Source: OPU3-GD-OMZ sp964515235 (lineage in GTDB: Bacteria; Pseudomonadota; Gammaproteobacteria; Methylococcales; Methylomonadaceae). Taken from it: a DNA stretch of 64,000 bases. Below are positions 54,854-63,343 of the stretch, in pieces. The translations under genes and the position numbers were made by a program. The stretch's first letter is position 1, and each line of letters begins with the position of its first letter. The stretch covers positions 12,828-76,827 of the forward strand of contig CAZEVO010000004.1 of assembly GCA_964515235.1 (NCBI GenBank), given 5' to 3'. The notes under the pieces are model-generated. The model saw nothing but the letters and a program-made list of their open reading frames with translations. It ran no database searches and was not told the DNA's origin.

Positions 54854-55450
54854 ATGCCAGCCAAAACTAATGAAATTATTTTAGCCAGTGGTAATGCAGG
54901 CAAAATTCGTGAGATTCAAGCTATATTAAACCAACACACTATCATTCCCCAGGCACAATTTAATTTGGTAGAGGCTGAAGAAACCGGACAAACATTTATT
55001 GAGAATGCTCTCATCAAAGCACGTCATGCAACAACTTTGTGTCATCGCCCTGCTATTGCAGATGACTCAGGACTGGTGGTTGATGCACTTGATGGTGCCC
55101 CAGGCGTCATTTCTGCACGTTATGCTGGAGCAAAAGCAAGCGATGCTGAAAACCTGACCAAAGTTTTACAACAATTAGGCAACACACCTGCAACAAAACG
55201 TAGTGCCCGATTTATTTGTGTCATTGCCTTTTTAAATCACCCTGATGACCCTTGCCCCATCATTGCTCAGGGTGTGTGGGAAGGACAAATCTTATTTAAA
55301 CCTCAAGGGAAACATGGCTTTGGTTATGACCCCATCTTTTGGCTTCCCGAACAAAATTGCAGTTCAGCAGAGCTTAGCCCAGAAATAAAAAACAATTTAA
55401 GCCACCGGGGCCAAGCCTTACAACAATTTCAACAACAACTAAAGCCTTAA
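54854..55450 (+). CDS. rdgB: XTP/dITP diphosphatase
   Basis: Removes non-canonical purine nucleotides. The 198-residue protein begins ILASGNAGKIREI, with IADDSGLVVDALDGAPGVISARYAG, FICVIAFL, and HGFGYDPIFWLPE. The family name HAM1/RdgB fits. Order rph-rdgB-hemW matches other gammaproteobacteria. Confidence 0.96.
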   Translation: MPAKTNEIILASGNAGKIREIQAILNQHTIIPQAQFNLVEAEETGQTFIENALIKARHATTLCHRPAIADDSGLVVDALDGAPGVISARYAGAKASDAENLTKVLQQLGNTPATKRSARFICVIAFLNHPDDPCPIIAQGVWEGQILFKPQGKHGFGYDPIFWLPEQNCSSAELSPEIKNNLSHRGQALQQFQQQLKP

Positions 55451-55467
55451 CCAGCCGATTTACTTAC

Positions 55468-55481
55468 CGCTGCCAACAGCG
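55468..55481 (+). repeat. Short hairpin at the hemW start
   Basis: CGCTG-CCAA-CAGCG (55468-55481) is a 5-bp stem with four-base loop ending three bases before the hemW ATG. No ribosome site stands out in this stretch, so the hairpin could limit initiation; that is inference. Confidence 0.4.
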
Positions 55482-55484
55482 TCT

Positions 55485-56645
55485 ATGAAGCCTATTCAAT
55501 CTACGTCTTTAAGCCTGTACATACATTTTCCTTGGTGCCTTCAAAAATGCCCCTATTGTGATTTTAATTCGCATGAGTTTGCCGGAGAACTCCCAGAACA
55601 AAACTACATCAAGGCATTGCTTAAAGACTTAGAACAAGATATTAATTTCTTTAAAGAGTCTCGACCGATTGAAAGTATTTTTATGGGTGGAGGCACTCCA
55701 AGCCTTTTCTCCCCAAAGTCTATTCATACTTTATTAGAAAATATTAAAAAATTAACCCCGGTAAGCAATACAGCGGAAATTACACTTGAAGCCAATCCCA
55801 GCACCTTCGAAAATCAAAAATTTTCTGACTTTAAAAATGCTGGAATTAACCGTCTTTCCATTGGCATTCAAAGTTTTAATAATTCATTGCTGAAAAACCT
55901 AGGCCGCAGTCATAATAGCCAAATGGCTATGAATGCCGGAGAGATCGCACACTCTGCCGGATTCCATAATTTTAATCTTGATTTAATGTTCGGGTTACCC
56001 GGCGGTTCTCTAAAGACCAGCCTTTTCGATATAAAAACTGCTATTTCATTACAGCCTAGCCATATTTCGTTATACCAATTAACTCTTGAACCTAATACCT
56101 ATTTCCATAAATTTCCTCCGACACTACCGGACGATGATGACATCTTTCATACACAAACGGCTTGCCAACAACAATTAAATGAATCTCAGTTTCAACAATA
56201 TGAAATATCTGCATATTCACAATTAAATAAACAATGCCAACATAATCTAAATTACTGGACTTTTGGTGATTACCTCGGTATTGGTGCTGGTGCTCACGGA
56301 AAAATCAGCCAAGACACACCCGATACGATCTACCGTTACTGGAAACTCAAAAACCCACAACATTATCTTAAAGCCGCTAATAGTGAAAAACGCATCGGCG
56401 ACTGCAAGAAGATTGCAATACTTGAATTACCACTGGAATACATGATGAATCAATTACGTTTAACGCAAGGTTTTTATCTTTCTGATTATCAGAATAGAAC
56501 AGGATTACCCAACTCTTCGCTCTACCCAGCATTACAACAATGCATTGACATGAAATTATTAACCCTTAACGATAATCATGTCCGTTGCACAACTCAGGGC
56601 TGGAACTTCGTAGACCGTATCTTAGAACAATTCTTTATCGATTAA
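55485..56645 (+). CDS. hemW: Radical SAM heme chaperone HemW
   Basis: Heme-transfer protein related to HemN, 386 residues. The radical-SAM cluster motif is Cys18-x3-Cys22-x2-Cys25 in FPWCLQKCPYCDFNSH, followed by FMGGGTPSLFSP and ISLYQLTLEPNT. It lacks the N-terminal extension of true HemN. Downstream domain residues (LNYWTFGDYLGIGAGAHGKI) match HemW. It ends an rph-rdgB-hemW transcript. Confidence 0.94.
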   Translation: MKPIQSTSLSLYIHFPWCLQKCPYCDFNSHEFAGELPEQNYIKALLKDLEQDINFFKESRPIESIFMGGGTPSLFSPKSIHTLLENIKKLTPVSNTAEITLEANPSTFENQKFSDFKNAGINRLSIGIQSFNNSLLKNLGRSHNSQMAMNAGEIAHSAGFHNFNLDLMFGLPGGSLKTSLFDIKTAISLQPSHISLYQLTLEPNTYFHKFPPTLPDDDDIFHTQTACQQQLNESQFQQYEISAYSQLNKQCQHNLNYWTFGDYLGIGAGAHGKISQDTPDTIYRYWKLKNPQHYLKAANSEKRIGDCKKIAILELPLEYMMNQLRLTQGFYLSDYQNRTGLPNSSLYPALQQCIDMKLLTLNDNHVRCTTQGWNFVDRILEQFFID

Positions 56646-56711
56646 AGCGACACCCGTTTCACGTTGACCCGATGTATAATAGAATTCTAATTCTTTAAAT
56701 CAATTAAAATT

Positions 56712-57359
56712 ATGCTTGATTTCCAAAAAGACTTTATTACTTACGCCTTGCATGCGCAGGTGCTCAAATTTGGTGAATTTACATTAAAATCAGGCCGTAA
56801 AAGTCCTTACTTTTTTAATACCGGTTTATTTAATACTGGTAAACAACTTGGAAAATTAGGCGAGTTCTATGCTCTCGCTCTACAGCAATCAAATTTAAAT
56901 CCTGACGTTCTTTATGGCCCTGCCTACAAAGGCATTCCCTTAGTTAGTACCACTTCAATTGCATATAGCAAATTGCTTCATCAAGACACCCCATTCAGTT
57001 TTAACCGCAAAGAGACCAAAGACCATGGCGAAGGTGGAAACCTCGTTGGAGCGCCCTTACAAGGTCAAATCTTAATCTTAGATGACGTCATTACTGCCGG
57101 CACATCTGTTCGTGAGTCCGTTGAAGTCATCACCCAAGCAGGCGCAACCCCTTGCGGTGTTTTAATTGCCTTAGATCGTCAAGAAAAAGGCCCAAATAAT
57201 CGCTCAGCAATTGCCGAAGTAGAAGAAGAATTCAAAATTCCAGTTTTTTCTATCATTAATCTAGAAACCATCATTAGCTATCTCGCTCAAGAACCCCAAT
57301 ATAATGATAAATTAGCAAGCATCACACAATATCAAAAAAACTACGGTATAGGTTCTTAG
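56712..57359 (+). CDS. pyrE: Orotate phosphoribosyltransferase
   Basis: Pyrimidine synthesis enzyme of 215 residues. Visible are FGEFTLKSGRKSPYFFNTGLF, the orotate/PRPP segments YKGIPLVSTTSIAYSK and FNRKETKDHGEGG, and the PRPP loop ILILDDVITAGTSVRES. A TATAAT at 56675-56680 upstream could be the -10. It overlaps trmB (opposite strand) by four bases at the stop. Confidence 0.97.
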   Translation: MLDFQKDFITYALHAQVLKFGEFTLKSGRKSPYFFNTGLFNTGKQLGKLGEFYALALQQSNLNPDVLYGPAYKGIPLVSTTSIAYSKLLHQDTPFSFNRKETKDHGEGGNLVGAPLQGQILILDDVITAGTSVRESVEVITQAGATPCGVLIALDRQEKGPNNRSAIAEVEEEFKIPVFSIINLETIISYLAQEPQYNDKLASITQYQKNYGIGS

Positions 57360-58045
57360 ACTTTACGAAAAATAAGATCCCAAACCCCGTGCCCTAAACG
57401 AATACCTCGATTCTCAAATTTTGTTAATGGTCGATAATCCGGACGCGAACAAAAGTCACCACGAGGGCTTTCATTAACTAACATGTTGTTTTCTCCGGTA
57501 ACTGCTAACATCACCTCAGCATATGCTTGCCAATCGGTCGCCATATGTAAATAACCACCCGACTTCAGCTTTTGAGTGACTAATGCAATAAAATGGCTGT
57601 TAACAATGCGCCTTTTATGATGACGTTTTTTCGGCCATGGGTCCGGAAAAAAAAGCTGCAAACCTGATAAGCTATTATCACTAATTTTTTCCGATAATAT
57701 TTCAATTGCATCATGGCAAAATACTCTGACATTTTTAGTTTGGGTCTCCTCAAGGTCCAACAATAAATGTCCAACACCCGGCCGATGGACTTCTATACCA
57801 ATATAATCTTGTTCCGAATTTGCACGCGCCATTTCAGCAAGCGCCTGACCATTGCCAAAACCTATCTCAACAATCAATGGGGCTTGCCGACCAAAAACCG
57901 ATGGGATCTCTAGTGGTTTTTCATAAGATAACCCATATTTATCCCACCACTGTTCCAGTGCAAACTGCTGCCCCGGCGTAATGCGTCCCTGTCGCCTTAT
58001 AAAACTACGAATAACAGGGGTTTTAACTTTTGAAGAATCAAGCAT
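57356..58045 (-). CDS. trmB: tRNA (guanine-N7-)-methyltransferase
   Basis: Methylates G46 of tRNA. The 229-residue protein includes the SAM-binding VEIGFGNGQALAEMA, GIEVHRPGVG and the catalytic region LFFPDPWPKKRHHKRRIV, then a C-terminal tRNA-binding part. It lies 93 bases downstream of thiG on the same strand and may be cotranscribed with it. Confidence 0.96.
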   Translation of the reverse strand: MLDSSKVKTPVIRSFIRRQGRITPGQQFALEQWWDKYGLSYEKPLEIPSVFGRQAPLIVEIGFGNGQALAEMARANSEQDYIGIEVHRPGVGHLLLDLEETQTKNVRVFCHDAIEILSEKISDNSLSGLQLFFPDPWPKKRHHKRRIVNSHFIALVTQKLKSGGYLHMATDWQAYAEVMLAVTGENNMLVNESPRGDFCSRPDYRPLTKFENRGIRLGHGVWDLIFRKV

Positions 58046-58138
58046 TTTGAATTTAAACGGGAGCTATAAAAAAGGCAGATCTATTAATACATCTACTTTA
58101 GAACACAGATTGTATCGATAGCAAACTACTTTTTTAAC

Positions 58139-59116
58139 TTATAAAAATAATCCATCAATCGGTGAAGATGCAGATGCAAAACGCTTGCGCGCCATTCGCC
58201 CAGCTCTATAGGCCTCTCTGCCTGCCTCAATTCCTTTTTTCATAGCCGAAGCCATTAAAATTGGCTCTTGTGCTTCTGCTATGGCTGTATTCATCAAAAC
58301 ACCTGCACAGCCTAATTCCATTGCAACGGCAGCATCTGACGCCGTACCAACACCCGCATCTACTAAAATAGGAACATTGGCATTCTCAACAATAGTCAAA
58401 ATATTATAAGGATTTCGTATTCCTAACCCTGAGCCAATGGGTGCTGCTAATGGCATTACTGCAACACAGCCAATCTCCTCCAATTGCTTTGCAACAATAG
58501 GATCATCATTGGTATAAACCATTACATCAAAACCATCAGAAACTAATATCTTAGCTGCTTCTAATGTTGCTACTATATCCGGAAAGAGTGTTTTCTCATC
58601 GCCTAAAACTTCCAATTTAACTAACCGGTGGCCATCTAAAAGTTCCCGCGCTAAACGACAAGTACGAACAGCATCATCAACCGTATAACACCCTGCAGTA
58701 TTCGGCAAAATGGTAAATTTCTCCGGCGAAATAATATCAAGCAAATTAGGCTCATCAGGGTTTTGACCAATATTCGTTCGTCGAATGGCAACCGTCACGA
58801 TTTCTGCACCACTGGCCTCAATCGCCAAGTATGTCTCATTCAAATCTTTATATTTACCTGTACCGACCAACAATCGCGAATGAAATGTTTTATCTGCTAT
58901 GGTGAATCCGTCACTTTGGCCACCCCCAATAGCTTGCACAATTTCTAAACGATCATTAGCAATCAAAATCTTACTGACATGCTGATCAAAAGGTAAAATT
59001 TCTTTATTCAGCTCAACAGCTATACGTTTATTTTCAAAGCCTAAATCACTAACAAGGTCAGCAATACTTGCCCCTTCTTTCAGAGATTTTTTTTCACCAT
59101 TTACATAAATATCCAT
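58139..59116 (-). CDS. thiG: ThiS-ThiG fusion: sulfur carrier and thiazole synthase
   Basis: Bifunctional protein of 325 residues. Residues 1-66 are a complete ThiS-like ubiquitin-fold carrier ending in AIGGG (64-66); from residue 70 the thiazole synthase ThiG begins (FHSRLLVGTGKY, GAEIVTVAIRRTN, HRLVKLEVLGDEKTLFPD with catalytic Lys167, PIGSGLGIRNPYNI). Free ThiS needs a C-terminal thiocarboxylate on its last Gly, so this fusion implies either cleavage or a different sulfur transfer. Fused proteins of this type are known in other proteobacteria. Gap to aroG upstream: 17 bases. Confidence 0.93.
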   Translation of the reverse strand: MDIYVNGEKKSLKEGASIADLVSDLGFENKRIAVELNKEILPFDQHVSKILIANDRLEIVQAIGGGQSDGFTIADKTFHSRLLVGTGKYKDLNETYLAIEASGAEIVTVAIRRTNIGQNPDEPNLLDIISPEKFTILPNTAGCYTVDDAVRTCRLARELLDGHRLVKLEVLGDEKTLFPDIVATLEAAKILVSDGFDVMVYTNDDPIVAKQLEEIGCVAVMPLAAPIGSGLGIRNPYNILTIVENANVPILVDAGVGTASDAAVAMELGCAGVLMNTAIAEAQEPILMASAMKKGIEAGREAYRAGRMARKRFASASSPIDGLFL

Positions 59117-59133
59117 ACTGTTAACCTTAAGTT

Positions 59134-60213
59134 CTATTTATTTTTTCTACGTTTCAAAACAGCTTCTGCTAATACCTTTAGTAATTCAACGGTTTCTTCC
59201 CAACCCAGACAAGCATCCGTTATACTCTGTCCAAAAACCAATGACTCACCATTTGTAACATCTTGACGACCGGCAACCAAATGGCTCTCAATCATCGCAC
59301 CAATAATACGATGATCTCCGCCACTAATCTGGCCAGCAACATCCTCACCAACGAGAATCTGACGATGGCACTGCTTCATACTATTAGCATGACTAAAATC
59401 TATCATAATGTTTGGCTTTAATTGTGCAGCTTCTAATACATTTGCAGCCTGATCCACACCAACGGCATCATAATTTGGTCCATCATGGCCACCTCTTAAA
59501 ATTAAATGAGTATCCTCATTACCCGTTGTCGAAAAAATTGCTGAGTGGCCAGCATGGGTCAATGATAAGAAATGATGAGCACTCCTTGCACAACCAATTG
59601 CATCAACCGCAATTTTAACCGTACCGTCGGTTGCATTCTTAAAGCCAACGGCACATGACAAACCTGACGCTAACTCTCGGTGTACTTGACTCTCAGTCGT
59701 TCTAGCACCAATTGCACCCCAGGAGATTAAATCAGAAATATATTGCGGGGTGATTAAGTCTAAATATTCTGTTGCCGCTGGCACCCCTAAACTATTTACG
59801 TCCAACAACAATTTACGTGCAACGCGTAAACCCTTATTGATATTAAAACTAGCATCTAAATCAGGATCGTTAATTAATCCCTTCCACCCAACTGTGGTAC
59901 GTGGTTTCTCAAAATAAACCCGCATAATTATTATTAATTCACCCTGAAAGCTCTTTTTAAGCTGAACCAAGCGTTCGGCATAGACCAAAGCTGCCTCAGG
60001 ATCATGAATAGAACAAGGACCTACTACAACAACCAAACGATCATCTTGACCACTGAGAACCTGATGAATATCTAATCTAGCCCCCAAAACAGTTTTCGCA
60101 GCCGACTCTATAATCGGTAATTCACGATGAACCGCATCAGGTACAATAACCTCCTTTGTTTCACTAATACGAAGATCGTCTGTATTTAGTTTTTTCTCTA
60201 AAATATTTACCAT
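59134..60213 (-). CDS. aroG: 3-deoxy-7-phosphoheptulonate (DAHP) synthase
   Basis: First step of the shikimate pathway, condensing phosphoenolpyruvate and erythrose 4-phosphate. The 359-residue type Ia enzyme has the metal-binding VVVGPCSIHDPEAALVYA, MRVYFEKPRTTVGWKGLINDP, GARTTESQVHRELASGLS and HANSMKQCHRQ. Paralogs AroF and AroH look alike, so the symbol is tentative. It is the first gene of an aroG-thiG-(trmB) transcript. Four TTAA repeats occur just upstream of the start. Confidence 0.92.
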   Translation of the reverse strand: MVNILEKKLNTDDLRISETKEVIVPDAVHRELPIIESAAKTVLGARLDIHQVLSGQDDRLVVVVGPCSIHDPEAALVYAERLVQLKKSFQGELIIIMRVYFEKPRTTVGWKGLINDPDLDASFNINKGLRVARKLLLDVNSLGVPAATEYLDLITPQYISDLISWGAIGARTTESQVHRELASGLSCAVGFKNATDGTVKIAVDAIGCARSAHHFLSLTHAGHSAIFSTTGNEDTHLILRGGHDGPNYDAVGVDQAANVLEAAQLKPNIMIDFSHANSMKQCHRQILVGEDVAGQISGGDHRIIGAMIESHLVAGRQDVTNGESLVFGQSITDACLGWEETVELLKVLAEAVLKRRKNK

Positions 60214-60509
60214 TTCTCAATTAATTAATTAATTCAGTGTCATAAAGCTATGTATAAACTTTTCAATTCTACCTTTTTTAAGGTTAAATTGTTAGCACTG
60301 GCCCGTTAATTTTCTCCTCGTCGCATTTTAAAATCCACTTAACATCAACTCAATCAAATTGTTTAACTCAAAACATCTGTCAAAAACACTTTTGCAGGCC
60401 AACTCTAATAGCTTTTACTTTTTTATTATTTTGATAACACCGTGTCTTCCATCCTAAAAGCATATAAACTAACAGATACGCAGATGATTAAAAGCATTAA
60501 CCTTCAAAA
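60214..60509. other. Divergent gap between aroG and DUF2288
   Basis: This 296-base region separates aroG (minus) from the DUF2288 gene (plus). It contains a short palindrome ACCTT-TTTT-AAGGT near 60271-60284 and TTAA tandem repeats at 60216-60232. No clear TPP riboswitch (CTGAGA/ACCTGAT elements) and no strong promoter pair were found. Confidence 0.4.
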
Positions 60510-60830
60510 ATGACCATATCACCACACGAGCAGAATTTTAGCCTAGAAAAAATCAACCAAGAAACAGCAAAAATAAAATGGGCTGATCTACAACGCTTTT
60601 TTGCTGCAGGACAAACCATCTACATTGCACCCGAACTTGACCTTATTAATACTGCCCAACATATTGCTTCGGACAACAAGACCATCATTGAACAGGCCAT
60701 GGGCAAAAAATCCATTCATCCAGTTACTGATGATCAAGCCAAAGAATGGCTTGCCAACGATATTACAACATGGACTGTTGTGGTTAAACCTTGGTTACTA
60801 GTCCAGCCCATCAACCATAAGAACGATTAA
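60510..60830 (+). CDS. DUF2288 family protein
   Basis: Small cytoplasmic protein of 106 residues. The family signature is seen in ETAKIKWADLQRFFAAGQTIYIAPELDLINTA and the C-terminal WTVVVKPWLLVQPI. Function is not established. It is followed after eight bases by greB, then sixA after two bases, so all three are probably one transcript. Confidence 0.88.
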   Translation: MTISPHEQNFSLEKINQETAKIKWADLQRFFAAGQTIYIAPELDLINTAQHIASDNKTIIEQAMGKKSIHPVTDDQAKEWLANDITTWTVVVKPWLLVQPINHKND

Positions 60831-60838
60831 GGGTAACT

Positions 60839-61330
60839 ATGGGCCGATGGAGACCTCCTCCCCCTCAATCCTCGCCTTATATTAGTGCTGAGGGTTTTGA
60901 AACATTACAACTTGAATTAAAAGGTCATTGGCAAAAACGCAAACTTGTAACTGAGGCATTATCCGCTGCCGCCGCGGAAGGCGACCGTTCTGAAAATGCC
61001 GAATATATTTATCGTAAAAAAGAGCTACGTGAGATTGATCGCCGCATTCGTTATCTGCAAAAAAGACTACCCAACCTTAAAGTCATCAGAGAGCAACCCT
61101 CAGACCTAACACGTATTTTTTTTGGCGCTCAAGTCACTCTTAAAAATGATGAAGATAAAATCGTAAAATACCGAATAGTCGGAGCTGATGAAATCACTTC
61201 CTCTGGTAACATCAGTTTAGACTCGCCACTGGCGAAGGCATTACTCAGAAAATCCAACCACGATACGGTCTCAATTTCTACAAAGTACGGGAAAAAAAAC
61301 TATACAGTACTTGCAATCATCTACAACTGA
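60839..61330 (+). CDS. greB: Transcript cleavage factor GreB
   Basis: Rescues backtracked RNA polymerase through the secondary channel. The 163-residue protein has the N-terminal coiled coil with basic tip AAAEGDRSENAEYIYRKKELREIDRRIRYLQKRL and the C-terminal FKBP-like domain (KYRIVGADEI, ISLDSPLAKALL). The YRKKELREIDRR variation and Arg/Lys content select GreB over GreA. AAGGG lies five bases before the ATG. Confidence 0.93.
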   Translation: MGRWRPPPPQSSPYISAEGFETLQLELKGHWQKRKLVTEALSAAAAEGDRSENAEYIYRKKELREIDRRIRYLQKRLPNLKVIREQPSDLTRIFFGAQVTLKNDEDKIVKYRIVGADEITSSGNISLDSPLAKALLRKSNHDTVSISTKYGKKNYTVLAIIYN

Positions 61331-61332
61331 AA

Positions 61333-61857
61333 ATGAAACAATTACTACTACTTAGACATGCTAAATCAGACTGGTCTACGCAAAGTTCTGATATTAATCG
61401 ACCACTTAACTCACGTGGTAAAAAAAACGCCCATTTACTGGGAAAGTGGCTTCAACAAAACCCAGACTGTCATCCTGATTATATCCTGTGTTCGCCGGCG
61501 AAACGCACTCTGGAAACCATACAAATAGCAATGAAATCATTAAAGTCTCACATAGCTATTCAAAGTGATGATCGACTTTATCTCGCATCAGTGACTACTA
61601 TTCTTAAAATCCTGACATCCCTTGATAGTCGTTATCAACGGATACTCTTAGTGGGTCATAACCCCGGCTTTGAGCATTTATTAAACTGGTTAACAGAAAC
61701 CAATGCATACGAACTAAACTCTGGAAAGATAGTCACTACCTGTAATCTTGCAAAGTTAAACCTTGCAACAACAGTAAACCCCTTTCAACAAGGTCAATCT
61801 CATCTGCTTTTTCTAAAACGACCTAATGATTTTAAACACGATTTAGAGATTACTTAA
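61333..61857 (+). CDS. sixA: SixA-type phosphohistidine phosphatase
   Basis: Histidine phosphatase of the phosphoglycerate-mutase-like superfamily, 174 residues. The RHG motif is RHAKSDWST at residues 8-16; other parts are LNSRGKKNAHLLGKWL, SPAKRTLETIQIA and VGHNPGFEHLL. E. coli SixA dephosphorylates a histidine on the nitrogen-PTS protein NPr. The substrate here is inference. The stop interlocks with that of the opposite-strand gene. Confidence 0.92.
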   Translation: MKQLLLLRHAKSDWSTQSSDINRPLNSRGKKNAHLLGKWLQQNPDCHPDYILCSPAKRTLETIQIAMKSLKSHIAIQSDDRLYLASVTTILKILTSLDSRYQRILLVGHNPGFEHLLNWLTETNAYELNSGKIVTTCNLAKLNLATTVNPFQQGQSHLLFLKRPNDFKHDLEIT

Positions 61858-62768
61858 GGCTGAACCCTATCCTCAGTCAGGGCCGGTTGAACTAACAACC
61901 CATCCTCGTTAGGTAGATAATTAACATCCCTTATACCGTTCAAGTAATTCAGTTCAAATGCTTTAGTTCCGTCCCGGTGCCATCGGGTAGAAACACCGTC
62001 CAACTCTCCATTCTTATAATTGGCTGACCATGCCAACTGGCCGTTGTCATACCACTCCTCCACCAAGCCATCATATTGTCCAAGCCGATAAAAACCATTC
62101 CAAGCCTTCTGAGCATTGGCATACCATAATGTAATTTGCCCATCCATAACGCCTTGTCGATAATAACCTTCTTGCTTTATCTGTCCATTACGATGCCAAA
62201 ACAAAACAAAACCATCGAGTTTTCCCTTAAGATAACCGCCTAATTCAGCGAGTTGTCCTTCGCGATACCAAATAAAATTTGTTTTATCCAACAAACCTTC
62301 CGTGTAATTTGCTTCCTGTTTATGTTGACCATTGTCATACCACTGACTAAAGCGCCCGTCGAGCTGACCTTTTTTATAATTCTCATAACGTGCTAACTGT
62401 CCATTCTCATACCAAAAAAACTGATCAGAATGTAAAAACCCATCACGATAATTATTTTCTTGTTTTTTCTGTCCATTCTCATACCACTGAGTCACTAACC
62501 CTTCTAATTCACCACCCTTGCGCATTCCTTCCCAAGCTTTTTGATCATGTAAATACCAAATCACTTCAAATCCTTCTGTACCAAAAAGGGCAATATCTTC
62601 CACTGCTTGTTTTTCACTGTTTTCTAAAATAACAAAAAAACGATTCGTTATCGGGGCTGGCTCAATGCTTAATAAGGAATCAGTTCCTACTTGACCTTTT
62701 TCTATCACCGGTAGTTGTGCTAAAACAGTACTGCTGTGAATCATTAACAAAAAAAAGATATTCCGCAT
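61854..62768 (-). CDS. Exported WYENGQ-repeat (YwqK/MORN-type) protein
   Basis: Predicted secreted or periplasmic protein of 304 residues with a signal peptide (RNIFFLLMIHSSTVLA). After a spacer of about 80 residues are nine tandem repeats of about 24 residues, each beginning W(Y/H)xxGQ and ending in a DG-like turn, for example WYENGQLARYENYKKGQLDG. Such MORN_2 repeats form a beta-solenoid-like array. The ATG at 62768 follows AAGGA; an upstream start at 62828 lacks support. Function unknown; family names that mention toxin-antitoxin systems are not evidence of such a role here. Confidence 0.85.
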   Translation of the reverse strand: MRNIFFLLMIHSSTVLAQLPVIEKGQVGTDSLLSIEPAPITNRFFVILENSEKQAVEDIALFGTEGFEVIWYLHDQKAWEGMRKGGELEGLVTQWYENGQKKQENNYRDGFLHSDQFFWYENGQLARYENYKKGQLDGRFSQWYDNGQHKQEANYTEGLLDKTNFIWYREGQLAELGGYLKGKLDGFVLFWHRNGQIKQEGYYRQGVMDGQITLWYANAQKAWNGFYRLGQYDGLVEEWYDNGQLAWSANYKNGELDGVSTRWHRDGTKAFELNYLNGIRDVNYLPNEDGLLVQPALTEDRVQP

Positions 62769-62894
62769 AGTCCTTATTTTCTCTTTATAAAAATCATAAA
62801 CCCTTTTACCAATTGCAGATAATACCAATTATTAACTTTATTAAAAAAATACTTTCCTACTAGACATTTTCATTATCTTGCAATCTATCTCGCG

Positions 62895-63158
62895 CTAAAC
62901 ATATTCTTCTTTAATACCTTCTGTCGTGTCGGTAATTGCATCAATACCCATTGCTGTTTCCTTGACTTCATCAAAATCAATATCGTCACAAGCGACCAGG
63001 TCCTCCTCTGAAGCATCTGCAAAGTCCTGACAAAACCACTCAAACGCTTCTTCAATACTTCCGACCTCCCCATCTTCAAAACCATAAACGCCTTTTTTTG
63101 TGACCACCGCATCATCGTAGCGATAAAAATCAATGTGAAACTCTATTTCATATGCCAT
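62895..63158 (-). CDS. Acidic small protein (unknown)
   Basis: Protein of 87 residues, strongly acidic, with many Asp/Glu (DADASEEDLVACDDIDFDEVKETAMGID-like composition). It has no signal peptide. Start is the ATG at 63158, with GAGGAAGGA ending three bases upstream, a strong ribosome site. An overlapping frame on the same strand (62885-63133) is a shadow. Role unknown; DNA mimicry is one possibility from charge only. Confidence 0.6.
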   Translation of the reverse strand: MAYEIEFHIDFYRYDDAVVTKKGVYGFEDGEVGSIEEAFEWFCQDFADASEEDLVACDDIDFDEVKETAMGIDAITDTTEGIKEEYV

Positions 63159-63249
63159 CGTCCTTCCTCACCTAATTTATTCACATACGCTATTTTTTTA
63201 AATACTAATTAAAAAACCAATACCTTACTCTTTTTTTAACAACAAACCT

Positions 63250-63285
63250 AAAAAAACCCACACCATCTTAAAGATGGTGTGGGTT
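63250..63285 (-). terminator. Rho-independent terminator after the winged-helix gene
   Basis: AACCCACACCATCTT (63255-63269) and AAGATGGTGTGGGTT (63271-63285) form a perfect 15-bp dyad around a single base. On the minus strand seven T follow the stem (63256-63250), so it terminates transcription coming from the gene at 63344-63733. The acidic small gene downstream would need its own promoter or read-through. Confidence 0.85.
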
Positions 63286-63343
63286 CTTATAAAACTATAC
63301 TTTCAGAACAACTACTTGAAATTACTCCGCATTAAGAAAACGC

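Noticed and set aside
60216..60232. TTAA tandem repeats near the aroG start
   Set aside because: Too short and AT-rich to be meaningful; likely low-complexity sequence.
60214..60509. Possible TPP riboswitch controlling aroG-thiG
   Set aside because: Conserved THI-box elements were not found on the minus strand.
61854..62768. Toxin-antitoxin function for the WYENGQ-repeat protein
   Set aside because: Some database names mention toxin-antitoxin, but there is no partner gene of that kind here and the protein has a signal peptide and beta-repeat array.
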